DNA from: Sphaerosporella brunnea
Taxonomy: Eukaryota; Ascomycota; Pezizomycetes; Pezizales; Pyronemataceae
Assembly (NCBI GenBank): GCA_008704415.1
Contig: VXIS01000022.1
Span: 1 to 64,000, forward strand
Direction of reading: 5' to 3'
DNA length: 64,000 nucleotides
Under the pieces are notes generated by a model that was given only the letters and a program-made list of their open reading frames with translations, searched no databases and was not told the DNA's origin. Below, piece by piece: positions 31,186 through 43,800 of the stretch. A program made the position numbers and the translations under genes. Each line of letters opens with the position of its first letter. Within the stretch, counting starts at the first letter, position 1.

Positions 31186-34090
31186 GCCCAAGTCATAAGG
31201 AAAATGTGCTCTGATTGACCTCTCCTCCACACCAACTGCTCTGCTCCTACCTTCTAATCGACACTGACCAACAAGCCGGCACCCATTCAAGAGCTGCTGA
31301 ACGTGGAGGATTGAACAATGCGCCCCGCGTTGTTGTTGTAGTCGAAGTGATGAAGATATGATGGAAAACTACTCCTCCTGTTACGCCCCACCCGTACTGG
31401 CAGGAACGGTTGGTTACGAGCGGCAGTTGGTGTCAGTTGTGGATGGAGCGGTGGTGTATGCGAGCATGGCGGAGCGGGTGGCGAGCAGATTGCGCTACGC
31501 CTCATGCTTGTAATTCCCATAATAGTTTGTCTAGGATGACATGGTCGACACGCATAACCGAAGGGGGCAAAGATATCTTACGCGACGTCAGGAACCGAGG
31601 ATATTGAGCGGTCCGTTGAGCAGAACACGATGTGACTGGTCATTTCAAACTTCCATTGCAATCATGAAAGCCACCTACGCTGATGTTATATTGCCATTAG
31701 CGCTACGGTGAATGCGCCTATTCTTCCAGGCAGCATATTTTGTACCATAACGGGTTCAAATTGAATGAGTGATGCCACTCCTATCAAGTGCTCATTCGAC
31801 AGGTCGGGTAGTAACCCAGTGTTTTTTTCCTATTCGACATGTGAGAATACAAGTCAGTTCAGGGCCCTGGAGTCCCAGCGCTCAGGAATCACAAGACACG
31901 GTTATTCCTGGCGAATGGAGAGTCGTACCAATTATCACGCCTCACTGAGATCTGCTGGGTCGACACGCCTCCCGACACCTTTCGCTGCCTTGGTCCCAAT
32001 AGACTAGGACTGTGACTTCATCATTCTCGCTGTGCTGGTTGAGGTTGATGGGTTAACACCGCGGCGTGTGGACACAATCGGGCTGACAACAGCGGCATTT
32101 GGACAATATCTGAACCAACGCTTTCCAGCCCCGTGTGTCGCCTTATGGCGCAAGTACCATGAGGCTCTGGGCGATGTGAACTCACACCACCCGCCTCCAT
32201 GTCCCTTGAGTCCCCGAGGTCTCGAAACTGTCACCGACTAGCTCGCCTGCGTTCAATCATACAGGTACAACGTGCCAGACGCCATGTCGTGCCTTCTACA
32301 CCAAAAGCTGGGTCCTGCTGGCTGCATGAACCCGCAAGCTTGGTTGGCTACTTAACGAATCACATCCCGAGTCGATCTGGGACAAGGGGCCGCCTACGAG
32401 GCAGTCAGTTAACAACCGCGGTAACCCTAGCGCTGCCCTTTGTGCTCGCCGTCGTGTTGCGATGGCAGGCTGGGAGATCAGGGCCTGACCGGCCACTGTT
32501 CGAGCAAATCCATATGCGATCCGATGGTCGTTGCCTAGGTTTTACTGAACATTCAGAGTTCCAATGGCCGCTCCAACAAGCCATGGCCAGCGACGCATCT
32601 GTGAAGGGCCATCTTCGCTAGATAACGACCGGAAATAGGACTGAGGAATGGCAAAAATAGTCAGGCGGGCCTGCAACATGTAAGCCAGGGGACAACTTTG
32701 ATCAAACCGCAGAGTGCAGCGTGTTGCGTGCCACAGGCGGGGCATGGACACAGCAGCTATCTGTCCGGCCGCTGCTCAGCGTCTGTCTCGATTAGACTTT
32801 CCGCTTTCCTAGGGTCCATCAGCGGGGGAAACTGAAGACCACTAACACACTCGGTGCATATCGAGCTTAAACCATCAATCAGTGGGGTCAACCTGATCTC
32901 CACGGCTCTGACCTTCTTCCCGCAAGGTCTCTGCGGTAGCTGGAAGGAGTTTCGTAATCCTGATCCGTGGAACCTCATGAACGCTTCCAAGCTGCATGGC
33001 ATAACGCAGAAGCTCGTCGCCGCGCGTCAACCAGTTGGAGTCGCGATGGACCCGGCGAGCGGGGCGCCGCGTCACTTGGTCCGAAGCGATGCTTACATGG
33101 CCAGCGTGGAAGACAATGCGGACAACGAGTGCCGGCTACGGAATATGAACGGTATTAAATAATAATCTATAGGCACCGATGCCCCCAGACAAGCAGAAGA
33201 TGTCACATTGAGACGAATCCCGTCCCACGCACAAGCCTCTGTATACATCGCAAGGAAAGAAAGAAAAAGCAATCCCTGAGTGCACAAGCCCAAACCATGA
33301 AGGTCAATACTCTACGCCTGCCTGCTGAACCCACTGCATCCTCCCCCGCCCCCAACAGAGGCACAGCCGCGACACGGCCATCGCCACTGCGCCCTTCAGT
33401 GCCCCTTCTGCCAGGTGAGAACACCGTCAACAGGCCCCGCAGCCTGGGAAGGTATTACCTCTGCAGGGCATCGTATGGGTGCACATCGGCCGCCCAACTG
33501 TTGTAAGCCGCACTGCTAAGATTGCACGTCAAGACCTGGCCCCAACCAACGGCATGGCTGTGAGCGGCGACTGCAGCAAATGTCAACTTGCGGGCTTGGC
33601 CTTGAATCATCGATCAATCAGTGTTCGTCGCAAACTACTCAGTAGGGCCGTTGGTGTAGAATCATGACCCCATACGGGTGAAATTGCACTCCATTCAAAG
33701 TTTGCACCCAGACACAGATTAGCAGCACAGCTGGGGGTGATGCGCCACGCAATTCCGTTGTCTGCCTTCGACCCAAAGCTGCTACACAAGCAGCCAAATG
33801 GGCAACCCCTGTGTCCTGGGTCGATCTCCTCGAAGATTTTCCTGGATGGCCACATACTCAAATCGTCAGCTTAGCTTTCCACGGCGAGTCATCAATCCGC
33901 GGCGAGCGTTGAAAGCTCGAGTGACAAGCCATTCCCGAGTGGCTGTGCCCCGAATGACCTCATCCGGATCCCAACCCTGGGGAACCCTCCCCACCCACCC
34001 TGCGCAGACCCACCTTTGTCTACTGTGCTTTTCGTCACCCTACTCACCACGAGCGATAACGTTACCCTCTACCTCCATCAGGGATCAACA
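31186..34090. other. Intergenic, no gene supported
   Basis: Only short competing frames. One stretch, 32025-32241 on the plus strand, has protein-like composition but no recognised motif, start or intron. The last 130 bases before 34091 are C/T-rich and likely include the leader of the next gene. Confidence 0.5.
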
Positions 34091-36253
34091 ATGACTATAT
34101 CCGGCGATGATCTGGCCGCGTTGTTCGATCGGTTTTCACTCGCTGGCGTCCCAGGAAACGGCACTGGAGCTCAAGATCGTTACCTCACCTTCTGGGCTGA
34201 GCTCCACCAGCTGTTTAAGCTGCTGATCGATGATGAAACACGGCAACGGGCGGTCACGCTCGGGGAAATCCAGCGGTCGCGCGACAAGGTCATCTCCGCG
34301 GCCAAAGCGCAGTTCGACCGGGACCTCCAGGAGCAGGTGGACACGCTCAAGAACAGCTGGTGGGAGGAAAAAGAGCGCTTGGAGGCAAAACACGACCGGC
34401 AGAAGATCAAACTATCGGAACTCAAACAAGAGCTCAAGGATGTTCGCCAGGAGCTGAAATCCAGCATTACGACAATGGCCGATGAGAGAAAACATTGGAT
34501 GAGCGTCAACGAACATCTGCGTTGCTTGAACCAAGATCTGCGTCAGCGTATTGCGGAGATGGCCCGCGAGCTGGGTACGCGGTCAGCTACTCGTGCAGAG
34601 CGCTACAAGCGCCTGACAGATGGGAAGTGGTGGGCGGAAGATGACCTTCCGCTGACCGATCTTGATCCTCTTTCCCGTGGTGAGCAGCTCCTGATCGACC
34701 ATTTGCAAGCACTCGACTATCCGACAGAGATCAGCAGGTACAATCCGATCGTCATTGCGTTGCGCAGAATGCTCGGCGATCCCTCACAACTAGAAAAGGT
34801 CCCCGAACAAAACAGCACATCCTATCTGGATCCGAAGACTTACAGCATGCTGCGTGGACCTGCGACAGTTGGTCACAAACTGGCAACCGTCTTCCAGACC
34901 CATACGGAGCCCTTTCTCTTTGGGTACGCCCCGGACCTCGCAATATCCCACCGGGACTCGAAACAACAGAACGCTTCCACCATCCATTGCGTGGTGGAGG
35001 TGAAGCCTCACTCCACGGATAAATTCGACAACGACATGTGTGGTCAGGTTTATGATTATTTGATGGCAACAGTTCAAGCCCAGCCGAGCCGTCGCTTCGT
35101 CGTTGCCATTCTGACGTCAATCATATTGAACGTGGTGTTTCTTTACGATGCGTCCACCGGCATCACCACAATATACCGGCCCTGCAGTTTCGCTGATCTC
35201 ATCCGGTATATCCGTGGAGTTGTGCTCCAGCAGGCCGGATACGCTCCTCCACCGTCACCCTTCGCGGCCGATTTGGGCGTCCCACAACAACGGCTGGGGC
35301 AAGGACGCCACACGGCGGTCGCGAGCTTTACAGTCCAGGAAGCCTTACAAAAAGAGCTACACAGTCGAGCCGACGCCCCACCCGGGGAGTTCAGTACGGG
35401 CCTGCCGACGAAAGCAAGGCGACACAAACAAACCCGCGTTGTATGCCACTCCAGCCGCATCTCCATGACTCCCGAAGTCATGGCGGTCAAGCGCGTTGTG
35501 ACGGATACGTGGCCGGTGAGGCTGGCCTCTTCAGGTGCGACCTTTGACCCTGCTACGGACGATTACACCAGGGTCTCTGATGAGATAAACATCCTGCTCG
35601 AAGTCAACCGCCTCGGCTGCCACGACAACTTGCCAATCATCCTGTACCACACGATTGACTACCAGGAACTGGCAACGACGCCAGTAGGAAGGCCCGTCCC
35701 CAACGACCTGCCGATGTTTGAGATCCGCGGTGTAGTGCTCGATGTCCTCGACGCACTGGTCTGGCTGCATAGCAAGAACATTGTTCACCGCGACGTCCGC
35801 TGGCACAACATCGTGTGCATCGGCACTTCGTCGTCCGAGTGCGGTGTGCGCGGCGTCCTGATAGATCTCGGAGAGGCTGTCGATATTACGGATCGAAGCA
35901 GGGAGCACCTTTTCCGTGGGGGGTACATCTGCTGTCCGCTGCGGCTGATGCAGCGGCAGAACCAAGCGCTCGATGCCACACATCCGCGTTGCGATATGTA
36001 TCATCCTGAGCCGTCAGACGATCTCGTCGCGTGGCTGCTGCTTGTCAAAATCTAGATGTTTCACACGCCCTGGTCGTCGTCGATAAGGTCTTGCCGTCGG
36101 GTCCTGGACCAAGATTCCGTGGAGCAGACGAAGGTGATTGCGTTTTGGCAGGCGTTCATGGATACTGAGCCCTGGGCCCGGTATTACCACGCTGCGATCA
36201 AGCAGGACTTGGAGACCTTGAGGGGATACAAGCGGTTTTTACTTTATGCGTGA
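34091..36253 (+). CDS. Coiled coil + PD-(D/E)XK nuclease-like + protein kinase fusion, with in-frame TAG
   Basis: The ATG at 34091 opens 654 codons, ending at a TAG at 36053-36055. The same frame continues for 65 more codons to 36253. Residues about 60-165 form a charged coiled coil. Residues about 200-395 match a PD-(D/E)XK nuclease fold: PDLAI at 281-285, VVEVK with Glu303 and Lys305, then a GQVYDYL helix. Residues about 455-654 are a protein kinase, with AVK (Lys467), HRDVRWHN (566-573, catalytic Asp568 and Asn573) and DLG at 592-594 in place of DFG. Such nuclease-kinase fusions occur in fungi and among Crinkler-type effector-like proteins. The kinase resembles the fungal-type (FunK1) group. 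The TAG removes only the end of the C-lobe, and the residues after it (FHTPW, then a helical tail) look like genuine kinase continuation. It may be a recent pseudogene, a base-call error or a readthrough case. No signal peptide was seen from 34091. Confidence 0.85.
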
Positions 36254-37904
36254 ATGTGGTCACTACCTGCCGTGCCGACGGCCTTTTGTCAGTCTGAACG
36301 GTTCAATTACTGCATCACAGGATGTCTATATGGGTTATATTGACTTGATTCTATCGTCTTCTGTTTGTGTTCTCGCTCCCTTGATGATGTGTACTACCCC
36401 TATAATATTCGAATATCGCATCAATCTGCAAAACTGCGCTATCCGGTGCCCACGAGGGTGCGCAGCGAGCTGCAATGGTACACGCTTGAATGTTGCGAAG
36501 CGAAGGAAGATTCTCACTATGCTAACACCCGAATGTCGGTGAGCATTCTGCATCTGCTCGGATGAACCTCAGACTTTTGACCGCCAGGAACACCTAACTA
36601 CCACATTTCTGACGACTTTGACCGTGATGTGTGCATTCCCGTGTGTATAACGGAGCCCAGCACTTGGCACTGCCGATGAAAAATGGCTTCAAAAGTCGGC
36701 TTCGTAAAACCTGCATTCGGGATCATATCACGAGAGACTGTACATAGTCTGGCTCATATCCTATTCGTCCCCGTATTGATTGTATTCGTCCCCGTATTGA
36801 TTGAACTTCAGCCCTCGACTACGGCCCCCATTAGACCTACGACAAATGCTAAAAGAAAGCACGGTGCAACACGCACCACCTACCAAGGCCCATGGGCGAG
36901 CTCAGAAGCCACATGGTCATGTAATACTGGTATCTCCGGCTGGGGAGCTCCGTGTGTCTTCCATTCCAGGGCGACTGAACTTTGCAAGGATGTGCGTAGG
37001 CGAAAGGCTTCGATCTAAAGGAAGGCTGTGCGCTAATGATTAACACTTAAAGCTACAAGATGGTGTTTTGGGGTTCAACCTCTTCGCTGAGGCTGACCAC
37101 CCTGCATTCAAATTGGGAGCAGTTCATCAAGGCCTACATTTTCTGTTGCAGTACCGCCAAGCGCGTGTAGGAGGTGCGTTTGTTGTGTAGTCACACGCCT
37201 ATCAGCTCACATTGCTCCTCCAGCGTGTCGACAGAACACTGCCAACTGAGGTTTCAGGCGTAGAATACCACCAACTTCATCTCCTCGCGTGATGATCAGC
37301 TGAACTGGTCTCAGGCGCACGGATGACACTATCACCAAACGTCGACAATCAAGCCGGTAAACCCAGTCTGTCTCGTTCCACAGAACACCCGGTATACGGG
37401 TTCTGAGAGCGACGGGCTTTACGATTGATTGCATGCGTGAGCAGAGTGTACAGCCTTGGAATCTCTCGAATCGCGCCCCGCCTGCGGGCCTCTTTTAAGA
37501 TGGTGTTTATGGACGAAAGTGCCGATCCAAAGCTGACGATCACGAGTACGTAATTTTTGACCTACAATCGGCGAAACTGTGCGTGGCGGGTTTGCATGGC
37601 ATGGATGTCGGAGTTACTGTGGCAAATGAGCCGGCTGAAGACGCGCCCAAGGGGTGATTCGAGCCGGTCAAGCGAAATCATGTAAATTTTCAATATGTGG
37701 TTAAGCCAGGTAGATCAGTCCGATAAGTCTGAGAGGCGGGTGACGGGTGTTCTTTACCATCAGATTCAGTGTTCGCCTCACTTCCTGAATCTGCGTCTCC
37801 ATGTCTTTCCTTCCTGCCAGCAGCGACCTACTCACGTACTATTATTTTCCGGACACAGAGAAATGCCGTATATGATGAGGTTTTCTGTTCGCTGAGCGTC
37901 CACA
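36254..37904. other. Intergenic, no gene supported
   Basis: Short frames only, none with recognised motifs. A direct repeat of CGTCCCCGTATTGATTG occurs twice at about 36768-36802. Confidence 0.5.
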
Positions 37905-38320
37905 TCCCGGCGGCGGTATATAAAGTATCTAGAACTGTTAGCCTGAAGGAAGACCGCAAGGTTAAAGTTGAAGCCATACCCCAGCGTCCACTGATCTCCT
38001 TGTAGAAAACCCTCTGCTTGTGCCAGTGCACTCTATGCTCGCTGCTGGTCCGCTGACATGCTTGACTGTTTATGGACCTGAGGAAGAGCGGTCACTGTTT
38101 GACGAGCGGTTGGGGGTCGAAGTGTGGGCGGCGGGTTCACGGGTGCTCAACCTGAGGGCACCAGCGGTGAAATCTTGTTCTATCTAGAACGCTCGAGAGA
38201 CTCGAGCCGCGCTCGATCCCAAACATTTTGTGTTAGAGCTGGGTCGAGCTCAATTCGATCCGGCTCGGGCTCGCGGCTCGAGCTTTGAGCTCGATCTGGC
38301 TCGGCTCGTTTGCCACACTA
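37905..38320. repeat. Dispersed repeat R2, copy 2
   Basis: Similar to 29455-29740 in the same block order. It contains a TATATAAAGTATC box at about 37917, which may be a promoter carried by the element. It ends with the GGCTCGGCTCGTTTG tract. Confidence 0.65.
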
Positions 38321-38735
38321 GGCGGAGTTCATTCACGCAAGTTACCAAAGGGAGTGCAAGGTGCCCGCGCATTATCCATCGTAATCTGGACAGCGCTGTA
38401 CGTGGCGGTGCTTTAATCCGAGAAGTCGCATCGCAGGGTCGCACACAGGATAGGTTCTGGAGATGGCTGGGAGATGTTGCGGGCAGTCACGATTTGAGGC
38501 CAGCCTGACCACCCGCGGGAAGCTTTGGCTCTCCATGGCTCACCTAGGCTGTCTCTGGCTGCCCAGATACCCGAGCACCCTATGCCAATTAAGGGTTCCA
38601 AACTGTCATCAAGCATTGAACCAGCCAATCAACCCTATGGAGGTCTACTACATTCTTGGTGCTTTGGAGGTTTTGGGTGGGGCTAACAGCGGCTGTCACC
38701 CACAGCACCAGGGAGCACGCAGGTGCACCCACAGT

Positions 38736-39292
38736 CAGTGTTCCTAATAGCCAGCCGGAAAACGCCCGGCGGGTCGGGCGGGCTGCGAAAGAGCCACCGC
38801 CTGGCGGTTGCCTGTTACGCCGGGCTGCCTAAAATTGCGACGGGCGGGCTGTGGGCTGTATAACTACCGAGTCATAGATAGTGAGCCGCGTAATTAGAGG
38901 GGTGCCGCCAACATGCAACAGCGTCCATTGACCAGGCAATCATTCTTTCAACGCCCCACTCAACGCCAATACGCCTACCAATCCTGCGTCGCTGGGATTG
39001 CACCTGGTGGACGCCGTTCAGGCCTCGGTGCACCCCGTCCAGGAAAGGGGGTGTTTTTTTTCAGGCAGTGTAGGTGCGGGGCAACGGAGACATTTTCTTT
39101 AGCACAGTGTAGGCGCGGGACAACCGCCATATTGCGTTGCAAAAAATTGAATTTTTCTACTTGTACTACCTGTGTGGCAGCCCGCCCGCCAGCCCGTACA
39201 ATTTCTTCCGCCCAAACAGCCCGCCCGGCTTCCTTGGCAGCCCAAACAGCCCAAACACCGCCCGACGGGCGGGCTGGCGATTAGGAACACTG
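38736..39292. mobile_element. hAT-like non-autonomous element, family A, copy 1
   Basis: Flanked by a perfect 8-bp duplication, CCCACAGT, at 38728-38735 and 39293-39300. The ends are CAGTGTTCCTAATAGCC and its near-perfect complement GGCGATTAGGAACACTG. The subterminal parts are rich in GCCCGCC/GGCGGGC palindromes. 557 bp, no transposase. The 8-bp duplication and CAGTG ends fit the hAT superfamily. Confidence 0.9.
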
Positions 39293-39300
39293 CCCACAGT

Positions 39301-40444
39301 AGCATCACCTCCGCCAGTCCCGACACAAACAACACATTATTTGAAGGCTTTCTTTGATTTTGTATTTGTGCTCGCTGCACAAACGGGTGGCGGTGTTCAG
39401 GTCCAGAGTCTCAAAATCGACGGCCCTGGGTGCCAGGCCATGCACAAGCCATGGCTGCGGGGCGGGCGGGGGTGCGGCGTTAACGTTGCGGATGCGAATG
39501 ATTACGGAGGCGCGGCTTTCAGCCTTGCCCGCCAATCCAAGGCCAGTGGCGTTTGATTTCAGAAAATTTATCAAGCTGTCCAGGGATGCTAGGTCAGCCG
39601 CGCTTGGATGGGGGCCTCACACCGCGAACGTCCTGCAACAGAGACCATACCTGCCTGTTCAGGCCAGGGCTAGATTGACCGCCCCACTGCGGTCAAACAA
39701 GGTTCCGGGTCATTCAACTCTCATCCATCTTACGATTAGTACCTCATGGCACGCAATACAATCTGCCGGTGACCAATATTCTGGTATCAATTGCGGCAGA
39801 GCTTGTCGATCAGGGATTCGGGACAGGTGTAGTGGACGCAGGATGGGTGCAGACGGGCGGCCGCCAGTGAATTGACGCATTCAGTGCTCGGAGCCTGTCA
39901 GTTGATAGTTCACGATAGATAAAGCGAAAGTTCATCACTAGGTCATGTAATTTCATTTGCTCATCCGACTGGTAGGCGGTAGGAGACAGCATCATTCAGC
40001 CAGGGCGATTCCTCTATCTTGGTGTTGAGCTGATGCAACACATGACTGACCTAACTGCCGCTATCCTTGGGGCTCATCGAGCCACGAGACCCCGGGTCAT
40101 CGATCGATCTGTGGTCAATGGAATTCAAGAAGGTATTGATAACCTTTTGAATGAAGATAGGACTGCCGTAGGAATCCGCTGCTGCTGTGGGCGCAATCCG
40201 TTGAGTTACCCACTCAGTGCTCTTTCCGTTGGACGATGGGTTAACGGCGTCTCTGTGGGCGACTTGCAGGAGAGTCACGCTGGTGCTGTGTTTTCCGATC
40301 AACATGACTGGTGAACCAGTCTCTTGCTGCTCGGCGGCGTAGGAATCCATCGTTACGGTGGGTTGCATCGTCCTGGAGATAACAACCCCATCCCCGTCCT
40401 CAGTTTCGACGGTCGTGGGGTTCTGCCTATGGGAGCTGTCGAGC
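39301..40444. other. Intergenic, no gene supported
   Basis: Only short frames without motifs. It separates the two family A hAT elements. Confidence 0.5.
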
Positions 40445-40452
40445 GTGACAGC

Positions 40453-40877
40453 CAGTGTTCTCAGTAGCCAGCCCAAACAGCCGGGCGGGCTGGGCCGGCT
40501 GCTTTAAGCAGCCAGCCCGGCGGGCTTTTTGCATCAGCCCAAACGGCGCAGCCTGCTTTCGGGCCAGCCCGGCTGCAAGAGCTTTGAGTGGTCTGCGGTG
40601 AAGACCGGCCACTGCAAGTGGCGGGCTTCAATCGGCGCCGATAGACTTATCAGGATATGTGATGGTATACTAAGCTCCTATCTAGTGATCTCCTCCTAGT
40701 CATCATTTTACACGGCGAACATCTTTACGTACGTTTCATTTCTTAGCAGTAGTTTACATCACGGTGGTGGTACGTGTCGTCATTGTGGGCTGCATCCCAA
40801 ACAGCCGGGCGGGCTTTTTGATCATCCCACATCCGCCCAACGCAGCCGGCCGGGCGGGCTGGCTGTTGAGAACATTG
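40453..40877. mobile_element. hAT-like non-autonomous element, family A, copy 2
   Basis: Perfect 8-bp duplication GTGACAGC at 40445-40452 and 40878-40885. The ends are CAGTGTTCTCAGTAGCCAGCC and GGCTGGCTGTTGAGAACATTG. 425 bp, with the same AAACAGCCGGGCGGGCT subterminal block near both ends. No transposase. Confidence 0.9.
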
Positions 40878-40885
40878 GTGACAGC

Positions 40886-43800
40886 GATGGGAGCAGCGGC
40901 CATGATATCTGCATCAGCCTGCCGCTGCAACCACTCCTCCATGCAGTCGATGACCTTTAAAATCCGAGCTGTGCGCCGCTTGCCAATCTATCATTTCGAT
41001 GATGAAAACGCCCCGGAGGACGGTGTTGCCGTGGGAGCTGATCGGACAGCTGCGAGTATCGTTGAACCGCTACGCTTTCAGCGGTTAATGCGATTTCTGG
41101 AATGTCTCCTTTCATAACGGCTACGACCGCACTGATTCATCCGCCCCCAGCAATCTTCTGTCCGCATTCATTGACCGTCGTATGAGACAATGCACACTAC
41201 CCGGATATCTAGCATGCTGCGGACAGAGTGGCGATGGCCCATTGGCCAGGTGTAGTATCGACAGCAAGCGGAGCGCTTCACCGGTGTCACTATGTCGGCC
41301 GTCGACAAAGGCTGCCGGGGCGCGCATCCTTTACTGGAGTTGCGGGTACACACCCGCCGTCGTGGTACGCGTGATCACAGCGTGACGTCCGAAACAGCAG
41401 CAAATCATTCAGAAACTTATGCACTCTCCGTGACCACAAGACCGTTCACTGCAGCCACCCAATCTCGCCTCCTTGCCCGATGAGTCTCGTGATCGACAAA
41501 TGCAAGCTTGAAGAAAGATCCACTATCCGCCAACCATTCCATTTTCAGCGATCGCAAGCATCTATACCACGGGGACGTGCAGACATCCAAAAAGGCGCCC
41601 ATTAAACTCAGCTAGCTGCTCCCCAACCGTCCGACTCCGCCGCCGCCTTGTCGTCCCGCCGTACTGCCGCTCAGATCAGGAGTTCCTTCGCACCAGCATC
41701 AGAGTGACAGTTACCCACAGCTTGGGCATGGAGCTACTAACACTGCGGGCGTGTGGTGACGCAGTAAGTGGAAAATACCGCTAGTGCCACCTCAAGTGCA
41801 GATGTTTCGCGATTTGCTTAAGCTCTCCACCACGGTTTGCAGTCTGGGAGTTAAGGCTGCCTTAGAGTTTCCTTGTGATCCAGGTGGCGTCCTCAGACCA
41901 TGTGTATTGCCAGTTTTCCAAATGTTTGATATCGTCGCAGGGTTTGCGCCAGTGGTACATTCTGTCCAACGATTTCCGGAGGCCCAGTGTGTGGGTTGCT
42001 CAGAATCCCGAACTCAGTAATATAGTGATTGAACGTGCCGGCTCCCCACACGTCAATTGCTTGAACGATGCATCGCGTGGATGACAGCCAGTCCTACAAG
42101 CAAGTCCGAAAAAAGCTGATATATACGAATGTGGCTGGCTATGCGGGCTGACTGCCATTCTGGTGCGGCCTGCGGGGCTGGAAGCCATTGATCAACACAA
42201 AGCGAACTCACAGGATACTCCCGGTTACGCCGCCTCTTGTGTGAGAGTCAGATCCGTTGGGGCGAACCTCCAGCGGCAACATGCACTCCTGACGATAGTA
42301 GTGTTAAGTGGGTTCCTTCAAAGCAGCGAGTGGGGCGATATAGGCTGATGTGCGTGCAAACCCTGCCTGTTGCAATGCGTTTTCCCCTGGGATCGGTATT
42401 CACGCTGATGTTTTCCTTAACCGGCACACCATATTCCCTGTCTGGTAAGTTAATAAACAAACCAGTGACTGATGTTAGCCATAACCTAGTATCTGCTGTG
42501 TTCGTTCGATGCCTACTTTGTTGGGTGCTTTAAATACAGCTCCGGTACAGCTCGACGCAACCAGCTGCCTGCCAACACAACCATGAGAAGGTGTTGAAAG
42601 CATTCCTGCATGTGACCGAGTTCGGAGTTACAGCTGCGTATTTTACCCCCGAAGTTCAGCAATCAATTGGCGATGACGACCCAGGGAACGATGAGTCGCA
42701 GGGCATGATGCGCACAGCGGGTTCGGTGTGGCGCGGCTTCCCTGCAGGCCTCGCCTTTGAGGGTTGGACAGTCCCCATCTACGCTGTGACGCCTTCGCCG
42801 TGGGTATGAAGGTTTCCGAGTCTGCAGGATCGCCGGACCTGCGCGTTCCAAGGACATGTTACATTACCGCAACGGGTAAATACGAATGATGTTCTTCTGA
42901 GGGAAAAACATTGACTGACAAGGCTGTAAACGGAGTTTGAGGGCGGCAAACTGTGTGAAGTTGCTTTGTACTGAGGGTCTATTTGCGCTGTTGATTGTGC
43001 CTCGATATCCGGAACCTGGCGGCGCACCAATCGGTGCATGATAGCTCTGGCGACAAGTTGCAGTTTTTCCTTACCTGCCAAAGTACCGCAGTGTGAGAAC
43101 AACATTGGCTCAGGATGGTTGTGGGTTGTGTGTTCGGGTCTGTATCCGTTGTCGGGACCATGATTCTGTATTGGCTCTGATGGCACGATGCGTCTAAATA
43201 CGTGGCGTGATTGCAACGTTTCTCAACTTGAGTGACTAACCATATCGCCAGGATATTGCCAGGAAATAATATATCCTCACAGCCCGGCGTCACCCTGTCG
43301 ATCAGGTTTTCACCATGCCAGAGGATTCCAAGTGCGCCGTTTGACCTTATTGGTCATTGGAAAGCTGTTGCTGAACCGTCCTCAGTGTGACGCAAACGTG
43401 ACGGGCATCTTCTGAGTTTTGACCGGCTTATCAGCGACAGTTCGCTCGCTCTATGGATGGCAATGAAAACTGCACCAGGCTGCTTTCAGGAGCCATACGA
43501 AGCTTGCCACGCCGCTCGATTGAGCAAGACATAACGGTGATTTGCATTTGGCGCGATTAACGTCGTAAGACGTCCAAGGGCATCCACCAACGAGGAACCA
43601 GGGGTAGGACCAAACCCCGGGGCGGCATGTCGATGATTACCGGAAGCCGGTGAAGCGTCACAGATCTCGGAAGGTTCCAACTGTTGCTGATTGATTGCAA
43701 CTGTGTCTGGTTTTCACTAAACTGGTCAGCGGTCCGTCTTGAGGCGTCTATTGAATGATGAAGTGTGCGTAACAGTAGCATGGTACAACCAAGGTTGAGA

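Noticed and set aside
34016..34090. Upstream extension of the nuclease-kinase frame by 25 codons
   Set aside because: It starts at TTG, not ATG, and the stretch is C/T-rich like a 5' leader, so the ATG at 34091 is preferred.
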